Assembly (NCBI RefSeq): GCF_040049215.1 | Contig: NZ_JBDZDN010000001.1 | Location: forward strand, 248,001-312,000 | DNA from: Mesorhizobium_K sp040049215 | GTDB taxonomy: Bacteria > Pseudomonadota > Alphaproteobacteria > Rhizobiales > Rhizobiaceae | Direction of reading: 5' to 3' | DNA length: 64,000 nt | Shown here: piece by piece, positions 25,131 to 33,563 of the stretch | Layout of the letters: every line of letters begins with the position of its first letter | Position numbering within the stretch: position 1 is the stretch's first letter | Translations under genes and position numbers: made by a program | The notes under the pieces: model-generated | The model's input: the letters and a program-made list of their open reading frames with translations, nothing else | Told to the model about the DNA's origin: nothing | Database searches by the model: none

Positions 25131-25206
25131 CGCCACGCGAAGCAAGCGAGGCGGCAAGAAAACCGGCGGGGAGGACTCGTCCGGATCAACACCAGAGGGA
25201 ACGAAC

Positions 25207-26004
25207 ATGAACCTTACCCGTCGCAATCTTCTCGTCTTCGCCGCCGCCGTCGGCTTCGCCGCCGGCCCGGTTTGCGCTTTCGCCCAAGAGGTGCTCAACG
25301 TCGGCTCCTATCCGAACAACCCGCCCTTCGAATTCAAGGCCGAGAGCGGCAACTTCGAGGGCTTCGAGGTCGATATCGTCACCGAGGCGGCCAAGCGCGC
25401 CGGCATGACCGTCAACATCGAAGGCTACGACTTCCAGCCGCTCTTCGCGGCGACCAGTTCGAAGCGCATCGACGTCGCCATCTCCTCGATCACCATCACC
25501 GCGGAGCGCCTCGGCTCGCAGTCCTTCACCCAGCCCTATTATGATTCCGACATGGGCATCGCAGCCAAGACCAACGGCGCGGTGAAGACGCTCGCCGACC
25601 TGAAGGGCAAGGTCGTCGGCGTGCTCTCCGGCTCGACCGGCGAGAAATGGTCGAAGGAAAACCAGGCCGCCCAGGGCTTCTCCGACGTCAAGGGCTACAA
25701 TACCCAGCAGGAAGTGCTGCTCGACCTCGCCGCCGGCCGCGTCGACGGCGTGGTCAGCGACGTCCCCGGCATGGAGTACGCCTTCACCAAGATGAAGGGC
25801 CTTGCCGTCGTCGACCGAATCAAGACCGGCGAACAGTACGGGCTGATGATGACCAAGGACCATCCGATGCTCGGTAAGATCAACGACGCGCTGACCGAGA
25901 TGAAGAAGGACGGCACCATGCAGTCGATCCACAAGAAGTGGTTCGGCACCGACGCGCCGGCCGATTCCTCGACGGCCAAGGAAGCGCCGCTGCCCAAGGC
26001 CTGA
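25207..26004 (+). CDS. amino-acid ABC transporter substrate-binding protein (family 3)
   Basis: A 265-residue periplasmic binding protein. The signal peptide runs from MNLTRRNLLVFAAAVGFAAG to cleavage near AFA-QE (residue 27); the double arginine after the start is notable. Family-3 landmarks are PPFEFKAESGNFEGFEVDIV, DVAISSITITAERLGSQSFTQPYY and the C-terminal HPMLGKINDALTEMKKDGTMQSIHKKWFG. It is followed by a strong terminator-like hairpin and then the permease gene. A polar amino acid or similar ligand is expected. Confidence 0.92.
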   Translation: MNLTRRNLLVFAAAVGFAAGPVCAFAQEVLNVGSYPNNPPFEFKAESGNFEGFEVDIVTEAAKRAGMTVNIEGYDFQPLFAATSSKRIDVAISSITITAERLGSQSFTQPYYDSDMGIAAKTNGAVKTLADLKGKVVGVLSGSTGEKWSKENQAAQGFSDVKGYNTQQEVLLDLAAGRVDGVVSDVPGMEYAFTKMKGLAVVDRIKTGEQYGLMMTKDHPMLGKINDALTEMKKDGTMQSIHKKWFGTDAPADSSTAKEAPLPKA

Positions 26005-26025
26005 TAAAACGCTACCGCGCGGTTG

Positions 26026-26057
26026 ATCGTGCCGGCGCAACGCCGGCACGATTTTTT
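26026..26057 (+). terminator. intercistronic terminator/attenuator between binding protein and permease
   Basis: A perfect 12-bp stem (ATCGTGCCGGCG / CGCCGGCACGAT) with a CAA loop is followed by a run of T. It lies 22 nt after the binding-protein stop and 15 nt before the permease start. Partial termination here would give more binding protein than permease. Confidence 0.8.
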
Positions 26058-26071
26058 CAGGGGGACGCAGG

Positions 26072-26743
26072 ATGACGTTGCTCGATACATTCTTCAACGG
26101 CCAGGTCATGCTCTCGGCCTTTCCGGCCCTGATGCGCGGCTTCTTCAACACGCTGCTGCTGGGCGCGCTCGCCATCGGCATCGGCATCCCGGTCGGGCTG
26201 GCGATCAGCCTGGTGCGGCTCTACGGGCCAAAGCCGTTCCGCTGGCTGGTCATCGGCTATATCGACATCTTCCGCGCCATGCCCGTGCTGGTCGTCCTGA
26301 TCCTGATCTATTATGCCTTGCCGTTTGTCGGCATCCGCTTCTCGTCGTGGGTGTCGGCGACGCTGGCCTTCACCTTCATCATGTCGGCCTATTCGGCGGA
26401 GGTTTTCCGCTCCGGCATAGAGAGCATCCCCAACGGCCAGTTCGAAGCGGCTCACGCGCTCGGCCTGACCTTCCTGCAGACGCTCTACAAGGTCATCCTT
26501 CCGCAGGCGGTGCGTGTCGTCATTCCGCCTGCAACCAGCAACTGCGTGTCAATGTTCAAGGACACGTCGCTGGCTTCCACGGTCGCCCTGCCCGAGCTCC
26601 TCAAGGAGGCCAACGACGCGCAGGCGCTCTACGCTAACCCATCACCCCTGATCGGCGCCGCGCTCGTCTATCTCGCCTTCCTTTGGCCGATGGTGCGCCT
26701 CGTCGGCTACCTGGAGAAGCGCAGCAAGGCCGCCGTGCGCTAG
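26072..26743 (+). CDS. amino-acid ABC transporter permease (HisMQ/GlnP type)
   Basis: A 223-residue inner-membrane permease of the polar amino-acid class. The EAA coupling loop reads EAAHALGLTFLQTLYKVILPQAVRVVIPP, and the N-terminus has the expected GFFNTLLLGALAIGIGIPVGL helix. The gap from the binding-protein gene holds only the hairpin. A second permease and an ATP-binding gene are absent, so a homodimeric channel using an ATPase encoded elsewhere is likely. Confidence 0.92.
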   Translation: MTLLDTFFNGQVMLSAFPALMRGFFNTLLLGALAIGIGIPVGLAISLVRLYGPKPFRWLVIGYIDIFRAMPVLVVLILIYYALPFVGIRFSSWVSATLAFTFIMSAYSAEVFRSGIESIPNGQFEAAHALGLTFLQTLYKVILPQAVRVVIPPATSNCVSMFKDTSLASTVALPELLKEANDAQALYANPSPLIGAALVYLAFLWPMVRLVGYLEKRSKAAVR

Positions 26744-26774
26744 CGCAATCAGACAAAAGACCAGAGGATTTCAC

Positions 26775-28049
26775 GTGAACCAGCACCGATCCGCCGCCGA
26801 CTCCTTCCCGGTCGAGAAAATCCGCGCCATGTTCCCTGCCCTGCAGAAGGCCGGCGATTTCATCTTCCTCGACAACGCCGCCGGTGCGCAGATCCCGCAG
26901 AGCGTGCTCGACGCGGTGACCGACCATCTCGTCTCGCACAACGTGCAGCGCGGCGGCCGCTACGGGCGGAGCGTCAAGGTCGACCAGTCGGTCGCCGAAG
27001 CGCGCGAGAGCGTGGCGCTGCTCATCAACGCCCAGAACCCGGCCGAGATCTGTTTCGGCATGAACGCCACCTCGTTCATCCGGCTGGTCAGCCTCGGCAT
27101 CGGCCAGATGATCGCCCGTGACGGCCGCCGCGACGAAATCATCGTCACCGACATGGATCACGACGCCAACATCGCGACATGGCTGGCGCTCGAAGCGCAG
27201 GGCGCGAAGTTTGTCTGGTGGCGCATGCGCGAGGACGGCAATTTGCATGTCGACGATCTGAAGCCGCTGGTCGGCGACCGCACGCGGCTCGTCGCCTGCA
27301 CGGTGACGGCGCATTCGATCGGCTCGATCGTCGATGTTGCTTCGGTTGCGAAGATCGCGCACGCCGCGGGCGCCGAAGTGTTCCTCGACTGCGTGCATTA
27401 CGGGCCGCACGGGCTGATCGACGTGCAGGCCTGGGACTGCGACTATCTCGTCTGCTCGGGCTACAAGAATTTCTCGCCGCACATGGGTTTCCTGTGGGGC
27501 CGCTTCGACCTCCTGAAGCGGCTGCCGACCTTCCGCGAGGACTTCATTCCCGACGAACCGCCCTACAAGGTCGAGGCCGGCACATTCGTCTACGAGAATG
27601 TCGCCGGCATGGACGCGGCCGTGCATTATCTGGAATCGATCGGCCGCAACTTCGCGCCCTCGAACAACCGCACGCGGCGCGAGAACATCGCCGCCGGCAT
27701 GGGCGCCATTCGCGCCTATGAACTGGTGCTGGCGCGGGCGATGATGAAGGTGCTCAAGGAATGCGGCGCGACCATCTACGGCGTTGCCGACGAAGCGCGT
27801 CTCGACGAGCGCGTGCCGACCTTCTGCTTCAACATCGGAACACTGTCGCCGCAGCGGATAGTCGAGGAGATGGCCAGCCGCGAGATCGGCATCCGCGACG
27901 GACACATGTACGCGCCCAGGTTGATGAAGCGGCTGAACCTGTCGATGGACTCCGGCGCCATCCGCGCCTCGCTGGTGCACTACAACACGCTCGACGAGGT
28001 CCGCCGTTTCGGCGAGGCGCTGAAGGCTGTGATCGCCAAGCTGGGGTGA
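26775..28049 (+). CDS. aminotransferase class V / cysteine desulfurase-like protein
   Basis: A 424-residue PLP enzyme beginning at GTG. It has FIFLDNAAGAQIPQSVLDAV, VTDMDHDANIATWLAL, the PLP aspartate in EVFLDCVHYGPHG and the Schiff-base lysine in CSGYKNFSPHMGFLWG. It resembles the cysteine desulfurase-like subgroup of unknown substrate rather than the IscS/SufS housekeeping enzymes, because the conserved cysteine loop is not evident. It follows the ABC permease by 31 nt, suggesting it acts on the imported amino compound (lyase or desulfurase chemistry). Confidence 0.85.
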   Translation: MNQHRSAADSFPVEKIRAMFPALQKAGDFIFLDNAAGAQIPQSVLDAVTDHLVSHNVQRGGRYGRSVKVDQSVAEARESVALLINAQNPAEICFGMNATSFIRLVSLGIGQMIARDGRRDEIIVTDMDHDANIATWLALEAQGAKFVWWRMREDGNLHVDDLKPLVGDRTRLVACTVTAHSIGSIVDVASVAKIAHAAGAEVFLDCVHYGPHGLIDVQAWDCDYLVCSGYKNFSPHMGFLWGRFDLLKRLPTFREDFIPDEPPYKVEAGTFVYENVAGMDAAVHYLESIGRNFAPSNNRTRRENIAAGMGAIRAYELVLARAMMKVLKECGATIYGVADEARLDERVPTFCFNIGTLSPQRIVEEMASREIGIRDGHMYAPRLMKRLNLSMDSGAIRASLVHYNTLDEVRRFGEALKAVIAKLG

Positions 28050-28095
28050 GCGGCGCCCGGCCACCCCTTCCCCTCGAGGGCGAGAGAGAGCGCTT

Positions 28096-29523
28096 CTACT
28101 CCCCGTAGCCGATGATGCCCTTAATCTCGAGGAAATCGTGGATCGCCCAGTCGGCATATTCGCGGCCGTTGCCTGACTGCTTGTAGCCGCCGAAGGGCGC
28201 GAAGGTGTCCCACTCGGGATAGTTGATCGAGACCTGGCCGGCGCGCAGCCGCAACGCGACCGCGCGGGCATGCTCGATATTCTTCGACTGGACATAGGCG
28301 GCCAGCCCGTAGACCGTGTCGTTGGCGATCTTCACCGCGTCATCCTCGTCCTCGTAGGAGACGACCGAAAGCACCGGCCCGAAGATTTCCTCCTTCTCGA
28401 TCGTCATGCCGGGCTTCACATGGCCGAACACGGTCGGACGCACATAATAGCCGCGATTGAGGTGCTCCGGCCGGCCGGGACCGCCGGTCACCAGCGTCGC
28501 GCCCTCCGCGATGCCCTTCTCGATCAGGCCCTGGATCTTGTTGAACTGGATCTCGCTGACCACCGGCCCAAGCTTGGTGTCCTCGGAACGCGGGTCGCCG
28601 ACCTTGTGGGATTCGGCCGATTTCTTGGCGATCTCGAGCGCCTCGTCGTGGCGCGCGGCGGGCACCAGCATGCGCGTCGGCGCGTCGCAGGACTGGCCGC
28701 TGTTGCCGAAGCATCCCTCGACGCCCTTGCGCACCGCGCGTTCGAAATCGGCGTCGGGCAGGATGATGTTGGCCGACTTGCCGCCGAGCTCCTGCGCGAC
28801 GCGCTTCACCGTATCCGCCGCCGTCTTGGCGACGATGATGCCGGCGCGGGTGGAGCCGGTGAACGAGACCATGTCGACGTCGGGATGACCGGCCATGACC
28901 TGGCCGACATCCGAGCCGGTGCCGTTGACCATATTGTAGACGCCCTTTGGCACGCCGGCGGCGTCCATCACCTCGGAGAAGACGATGCCGGAGATCGGCG
29001 CGACCTCGGAGGGCTTCAACACCATGGTGCAGCCAGCTGCGATCGCCGGAGCCACCTTGCAGACGATCTGGTTGAGCGGCCAGTTCCACGGCGTGATCAG
29101 CGCGCAGACGCCGATCGGTTCCTTGACCACCATGGTGGTGCCGCGGCGTTCGCTGAACTCGTAGTCCTCAAGCGCCTTGATCGTCGATTCCATATGCGCC
29201 CTGCCCGCCCAGGCCTGCGCGTCGCGCGCCCAGCTAATGGGCGAACCGTTTTCGTAGCTGACGGCCTGCGCGATGTCCTCGTAGCGCTCGTTGTAGACTT
29301 CGAGGATGCGGCGAAGCAGCGCCAACCGCTCTTCCTTGGTGGTCAGCGAGAACGTCGGGAACGCCGCCTTGGCCGCCGCCACGGCGCGATCGACATCGGC
29401 CTTCGCACCGACCGAAATCTGGGTATAGGCCTCCTCGGTCGAGGGATCGATGACGTCGAGCAGTTTCGGTGCGGCCGGGTCGACCCATTTGCCGTCGATG
29501 TAGAATTTCTGGTGGTTGCTCAT
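28096..29523 (-). CDS. aldehyde dehydrogenase
   Basis: A 475-residue NAD(P)-dependent aldehyde dehydrogenase. It shows LITPWNWPLNQIVCKVAPAIAAGC, FTGSTRAGIIVAK, the catalytic glutamate in QELGGKSANI, the nucleophile cysteine in FGNSGQSCDAPTR and EIFGPVLSVV. The ATG at 29523 has AAAAGG at a usable distance; the ATG at 29532 is too close to it. It is convergent with the class V enzyme and 117 nt downstream of the amidohydrolase. It could serve the molybdenum-hydroxylase pathway as a terminal oxidation step; this is inferred from location. Confidence 0.92.
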   Translation of the reverse strand: MSNHQKFYIDGKWVDPAAPKLLDVIDPSTEEAYTQISVGAKADVDRAVAAAKAAFPTFSLTTKEERLALLRRILEVYNERYEDIAQAVSYENGSPISWARDAQAWAGRAHMESTIKALEDYEFSERRGTTMVVKEPIGVCALITPWNWPLNQIVCKVAPAIAAGCTMVLKPSEVAPISGIVFSEVMDAAGVPKGVYNMVNGTGSDVGQVMAGHPDVDMVSFTGSTRAGIIVAKTAADTVKRVAQELGGKSANIILPDADFERAVRKGVEGCFGNSGQSCDAPTRMLVPAARHDEALEIAKKSAESHKVGDPRSEDTKLGPVVSEIQFNKIQGLIEKGIAEGATLVTGGPGRPEHLNRGYYVRPTVFGHVKPGMTIEKEEIFGPVLSVVSYEDEDDAVKIANDTVYGLAAYVQSKNIEHARAVALRLRAGQVSINYPEWDTFAPFGGYKQSGNGREYADWAIHDFLEIKGIIGYGE

Positions 29524-29640
29524 GGACTGCATGCCTTTTCGATCGTTTCCGGCGACGACTTAGCACTAGGCCGCGCCTATAGCGCAACAAGCGCGTCCGT
29601 GCCATGTCGCCGCCACGACAATCGGCCTTGCAAGAAGGCG

Positions 29641-30528
29641 TCAGGCCGGACGATAGACACGCTCGGCCGTGTTCCAGAAAATGTCGGCTTCGGCCTTCGG
29701 TCCATGCCTGGCGACCGCCGCGCGGTGGGCGGCGATCAGCGCGGCATGGCTGGTCCAGAGCTTCTCGATCGGGAAGTTGGACCCGAACATCAGCCGGTCG
29801 CTGCCAAGTATCTCGATCGCGTTGTCGATCACGGTGCCTATGACCTCAGGATCGTTGCGATGGGCGAAGGTGCCGAGCCCGGAAAGCTTTGCGTAGAGGT
29901 TCGGCGCCTTGGCGAGCGTCCGTAGCCCGGCCTTCCACTCCTCGACGACAGGCTCGGCGAGATCGGTCAGCATGCCAGTATGGGTGAGTATGAAGTCGGT
30001 CTCGGGATTCTCGCCGACGAGCTCGAGCCCGTCCTTCATCTGCGCAGGGAAAAGCTGGAGATCGAAGGAGAGGCCGTAATCCTTCAGCCGCGCGACGTTC
30101 TTTTTCACCACCGGATCGATCACCTGGTCGGCCGACTTGGCGAAGCGGAAGGCCGGCGTCTCGTGCCAATGAAGCTGCATGCGAACGCCGCGAAGCAGCG
30201 GATATTTCTTCAGCCTGTCGATTTGCGGGCGCACGTCGTCCACGGTCATGTCTGCATAGCCTACAATCGCATGCGGCCAGCCGCTTCGCTTCGCGGTCTC
30301 GGTGAGGAACGCGACTTCCTTTTCGAAGTCCTCCTTTGCCCAATTGGTCTGCACATAGACCGCCTTCTCGACGCCGGAGCCCTTCTGGTCTGCAAGAAAC
30401 TCCTCGATCGGATAGTCGCGGCGGATCGCCTCGTAGGACCCGAAGATGCGCGGCACCATCGGCCCGACCAGCCAGGGCTGGTCCTTTTGCCGCCAGATGT
30501 GGAAATGCGAATCGATGGCTTTCTGCAT
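29641..30528 (-). CDS. amidohydrolase family protein (amidohydrolase 2)
   Basis: A 295-residue TIM-barrel hydrolase. The metal motif HxH is in IDSHFHIWR, later ligands are likely in LHWHE and LTHTGM, and the family segment GSNFPIEKL is near the end. Members hydrolyse lactones or decarboxylate/hydrate aromatic acids. The ATG at 30528 overlaps the VWA stop (TGATG), so it is the last cistron of the molybdenum hydroxylase operon and may process that enzyme's product. Confidence 0.88.
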   Translation of the reverse strand: MQKAIDSHFHIWRQKDQPWLVGPMVPRIFGSYEAIRRDYPIEEFLADQKGSGVEKAVYVQTNWAKEDFEKEVAFLTETAKRSGWPHAIVGYADMTVDDVRPQIDRLKKYPLLRGVRMQLHWHETPAFRFAKSADQVIDPVVKKNVARLKDYGLSFDLQLFPAQMKDGLELVGENPETDFILTHTGMLTDLAEPVVEEWKAGLRTLAKAPNLYAKLSGLGTFAHRNDPEVIGTVIDNAIEILGSDRLMFGSNFPIEKLWTSHAALIAAHRAAVARHGPKAEADIFWNTAERVYRPA

Positions 30529-31667
30529 CAGAGGCTTCTCCTCCAAACGGTTGCAGCCGAGGGCGCCGGCCGGGCGAGCGTCAGTATGAAGTCGGCGAGA
30601 CCGGGCAGCGACGAGCCGTCGACCAGATCGTCGAGGCAGGGCAGGATCGTCTTCAGCGCTGCGGTCCGCGGCGAAAAGCGGGGATCGCCGGCAAGAGGCG
30701 TACAAAGCGAGAGGCGGAAGGCGCGCGCGCCAAGCCGGCGCAGCGCCGTCTCCATCTCGGTGTGGTCGCCGCGCTCCAGCCCGTCCGACAAGAGCACAAT
30801 CGCCGCGCCTCGCGCGAAGGCGGCAAAGCGCGGCACGGAGAGGAAAGCAAGCAGCGTCGGGCCGATGCGCGTGCCGCCGTCCCAATCATCGACCAGAGCC
30901 GCCGTACGCTCCAGTGCGGCATCGAGGTCGCGGATCTTGAGTGCGCGCGTGACCCGCGTCAGCCGCGTGCCGAGCGTGAAAACCTCGCAGCGGTCGGCCG
31001 CCTGCACTGCCGTGTGCGCGAGCTTGAGATAGTCGCCGGTATGCACCTTCATGGAGCCGGATATGTCGATCAGGATCAGCAGCCTACGCGAAACCGTCGG
31101 GCGACGGCGGAGCGGCGGCGTGGGCACGTCGCCGTCGGCGCGCACTATAGAGCGCAGCGCGCGGCGGAGGTCGAGCTTGCCGCGCGAATTGGTTCGCACG
31201 GAACGGAAGGACCGGCGCTGCGGCAGGGCCGAGGGCAGCGCCCGGCGGAAGCCGGCAAGCGCCTCGCGGTCGGTCTGAAAGGAGCGGTGGCCGAGGCGCT
31301 CAATGGCGGATGCGGACTCGCCGCTTTCCTCCTGCCGGAACTCGGGCTCCTCGCCTTCCTGCTCGACGCCACCGTCGTCCTTGACCTCGGTGTCCTCGTC
31401 GCCCTCGGCATCCACCGTGACGGTCGCCTCGCCGTAGAAAAAGCCGCGAAAGAGCGCGTCGAACTCGGCGATACGGTCATGCGGGGGGCTAAGCGTCGCA
31501 AGGGCGGCTTGGCGAATATCCTCCATTGAGCGGGGGCCGAGCAGCATCACACCCTGCATGAAGGCAATGGCCTGCTCGCCGGCGACCGGGAAGCCGAAAC
31601 GCCTGATATGCCTTGCAAATCCGGCGAAGGGACGCACCGCGCGCGGCAGTTCGCTCGCCGGTGTCAC
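30528..31667 (-). CDS. VWA domain-containing protein (CoxE-like)
   Basis: A 379-residue protein starting at the GTG that overlaps the MoxR stop (GTGA). An acidic stretch at about residues 85-118 precedes a basic region and the von Willebrand A domain, whose MIDAS motif is DISGS (Asp201, Ser203, Ser205), followed by DWDGGTRIG and LLSDGLERGD. CoxE proteins work with the MoxR-type CoxD in maturing the molybdenum-hydroxylase active site. The gene order (Mo subunits, MoxR, VWA) matches cox operons. Confidence 0.88.
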   Translation of the reverse strand: MTPASELPRAVRPFAGFARHIRRFGFPVAGEQAIAFMQGVMLLGPRSMEDIRQAALATLSPPHDRIAEFDALFRGFFYGEATVTVDAEGDEDTEVKDDGGVEQEGEEPEFRQEESGESASAIERLGHRSFQTDREALAGFRRALPSALPQRRSFRSVRTNSRGKLDLRRALRSIVRADGDVPTPPLRRRPTVSRRLLILIDISGSMKVHTGDYLKLAHTAVQAADRCEVFTLGTRLTRVTRALKIRDLDAALERTAALVDDWDGGTRIGPTLLAFLSVPRFAAFARGAAIVLLSDGLERGDHTEMETALRRLGARAFRLSLCTPLAGDPRFSPRTAALKTILPCLDDLVDGSSLPGLADFILTLARPAPSAATVWRRSL

Positions 31668-32539
31668 GCCAGCGCCTTTTCGAGGATGCGGTCGAGTTCG
31701 GGATTGAGGAAGCTCATGTCCTCCTCGTCCTTGATCAGCACCCCGAGCGCGCGGCGGAAGGCTTCCGGCCAAGGGCTGCCGCCCTTTTCCAGAATGGTCG
31801 CGGCGTTTGCCCATTCGACCGCCTCGGCGATGCCGGGGGGCTTCGCCAGCGGTTTTGCACGGATTTCGCCGACCGCTTTCGCCACCGCGCGGGCGGTGAC
31901 TTCGGCGACGTCGCCGGCGCGCAGCATGATGATCGCGGCTTCGCGCTGTGCATCCGGATAGGCGATCCAGTGGTAGACGCAGCGGCGGCGCAGCGCCTCG
32001 GCAAGCTCGCGCGTGCGGTTGGAGGTCAGCACGACAAGCGGCTGGCTTGGCGACACGATCGTTCCGCGCTCGGGAATCGTGATCTGGAAATCGGAAAGGA
32101 ACTCAAGCAGCAGCGCCTCGAACTCGTGATCCGAGCGGTCGATTTCGTCGACAAGCAGCATTCTGCGCCCGGGATCCTGCAGAACCTGCAGCAAAGGGCG
32201 CGCGATCAGGAAACGATCGTCGTAAATGTCGACCTCACGCTCGCCGGCCCGGCGGATGGCGAGGAGCTGGCGCTGGTAGTTCCATTCGTAGAGCGCGTGC
32301 GCGGCGTCGATGCCCTCGTAGCACTGCAATCGGACGAGCTCGCGCGAGAGGAGTTTTGCGATAGCCTTCGCCGCCTCCGTCTTGCCGACGCCCGGCGCGC
32401 CCTCGAGCAGCAGCGGCTTGCCCAGACGGATGGCGAGGAAGATCGCGGTCGCGAGGCCATCGTCGGCCAGATAGTTCATGGCGGCGAGGCCGGAGGCGAG
32501 CGCTTCGGGGGATTCCGTCGGCGAGGCCCTGTTCGTCAT
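31664..32539 (-). CDS. MoxR-type AAA+ ATPase (CoxD-like)
   Basis: A 291-residue ATPase. It has Walker A GAPGVGKT at residues 47-54, Walker B MLLVDEIDRSD, sensor-1 region LTSNRTRELAEALRRRC, and the MoxR segments QCYEGIDAAHALYEWNYQRQLL and FLSDFQITIPERG. CoxD is an AAA+ chaperone that acts on apo-CO dehydrogenase in Oligotropha. Here it lies 8 nt after the smaller molybdopterin subunit gene, implying the same job for this hydroxylase. Confidence 0.92.
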   Translation of the reverse strand: MTNRASPTESPEALASGLAAMNYLADDGLATAIFLAIRLGKPLLLEGAPGVGKTEAAKAIAKLLSRELVRLQCYEGIDAAHALYEWNYQRQLLAIRRAGEREVDIYDDRFLIARPLLQVLQDPGRRMLLVDEIDRSDHEFEALLLEFLSDFQITIPERGTIVSPSQPLVVLTSNRTRELAEALRRRCVYHWIAYPDAQREAAIIMLRAGDVAEVTARAVAKAVGEIRAKPLAKPPGIAEAVEWANAATILEKGGSPWPEAFRRALGVLIKDEEDMSFLNPELDRILEKALA

Positions 32540-32546
32540 CGCAGCT

Positions 32547-33560
32547 TCAATGCGCGCCGGCGGCGCGCTGTTCCTTCAGCGCCCTGAGAATCCGTTCCGG
32601 CGTGATGGGCATCGTGTCGATGCGCACGCCGACCGCGTCGAAGACGGCATTGGCCAACGCGGGGATCTGCGGGTTGGCGCACATCTCGCCGGGACCCTTG
32701 GCGCCGTAGGGGCCGTCCTCGGCAGGACGCTCCAGCACCACGATCTCGGTCGGCGCGATGTCGCCCGGTCCCGGCATCAGATATTCGTTGAAGTCGGTGC
32801 CGGCGTGGTCGCGGCTCGGATAGTAGGGCTCGGTCGTCTCGTAGAGCGCATGCGAAATGCCCATCCAGGAACCGCCGACGAGTTGCTGCTCGACCATCCT
32901 GGGGTTCAGCGCGCGGCCGATCTCGAAGACGTTCTTGACGGAGACGACGGTGACCTCGCCGGTCTCGTCGTCGACGTCGACTTCGGCGACCGTGCATGCA
33001 TGCGCGTAGCAGGTCGACGGTTTCATCGCGCCGGTCTCGACTTCAGGGTAGGAGCGCGGGACGAGGAACATACCGCGACCCGAGATCGAGCGGCCAAGCT
33101 TGAAATGCGCCATCAGCGCGGTGTCGAAGATCGAGATCGACTTCTGCGGCGCGCCCTTGACGTGGATGTTGCCCTCGCCATCGGTGTCGAGGTCGCCGGC
33201 ATCGACTTCCAGCGCCTCGGCGGCAACCTCCAGCATGACCTGGCGCGCTTCCTTCGCCGCCTGGATGACGGCGTTGCCGATGCGGTGCGTCCCGCGCGAG
33301 GCGAAGGTGCCCATGCAGTGCGGGCCGGTGTCGGTGTCTGCCGTGTCGATGATGACCTGCTCGGTCTTGACGCCGATCGTCTCGGCGCAGATCTGCGCCA
33401 TCACCTGCTTCAGCCCCTGGCCGAGGTCGACCGAGGACAGCGTGACCATGAAATTACCGGTCGGCGTCGAATGCACCAGCGCCTGGCTGGGGTCGCCGCC
33501 GAGGTTCATGCCGGTCGGGTAGTTGATCGCCGCAACGCCGCGGCCGCGCCGGATCGCCAT
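32547..33560 (-). CDS. molybdenum hydroxylase, second molybdopterin-binding subunit
   Basis: A 337-residue protein equal to the C-terminal half of CoxL/XdhB-type large subunits. It contains VDLGQGLKQVMAQICAETIG, TGPHCMGTFASRGTHRIGNAV and AKGPGEMCANPQIPALANAV, the last with the glutamate expected to act in catalysis. It is preceded by the other half of the polypeptide: the two are in the same frame, separated only by a TGA and one codon. AAGGAGG 8 nt upstream of the ATG gives this half its own start. Confidence 0.9.
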   Translation of the reverse strand: MAIRRGRGVAAINYPTGMNLGGDPSQALVHSTPTGNFMVTLSSVDLGQGLKQVMAQICAETIGVKTEQVIIDTADTDTGPHCMGTFASRGTHRIGNAVIQAAKEARQVMLEVAAEALEVDAGDLDTDGEGNIHVKGAPQKSISIFDTALMAHFKLGRSISGRGMFLVPRSYPEVETGAMKPSTCYAHACTVAEVDVDDETGEVTVVSVKNVFEIGRALNPRMVEQQLVGGSWMGISHALYETTEPYYPSRDHAGTDFNEYLMPGPGDIAPTEIVVLERPAEDGPYGAKGPGEMCANPQIPALANAVFDAVGVRIDTMPITPERILRALKEQRAAGAH

Positions 33561-33563
33561 CGC

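Noticed and set aside
26634..29925. Large opposite-strand open frames over the class V enzyme (minus) and the aldehyde dehydrogenase (plus)
   Set aside because: Both cover genes with intact catalytic motifs and show only shadow-type composition.
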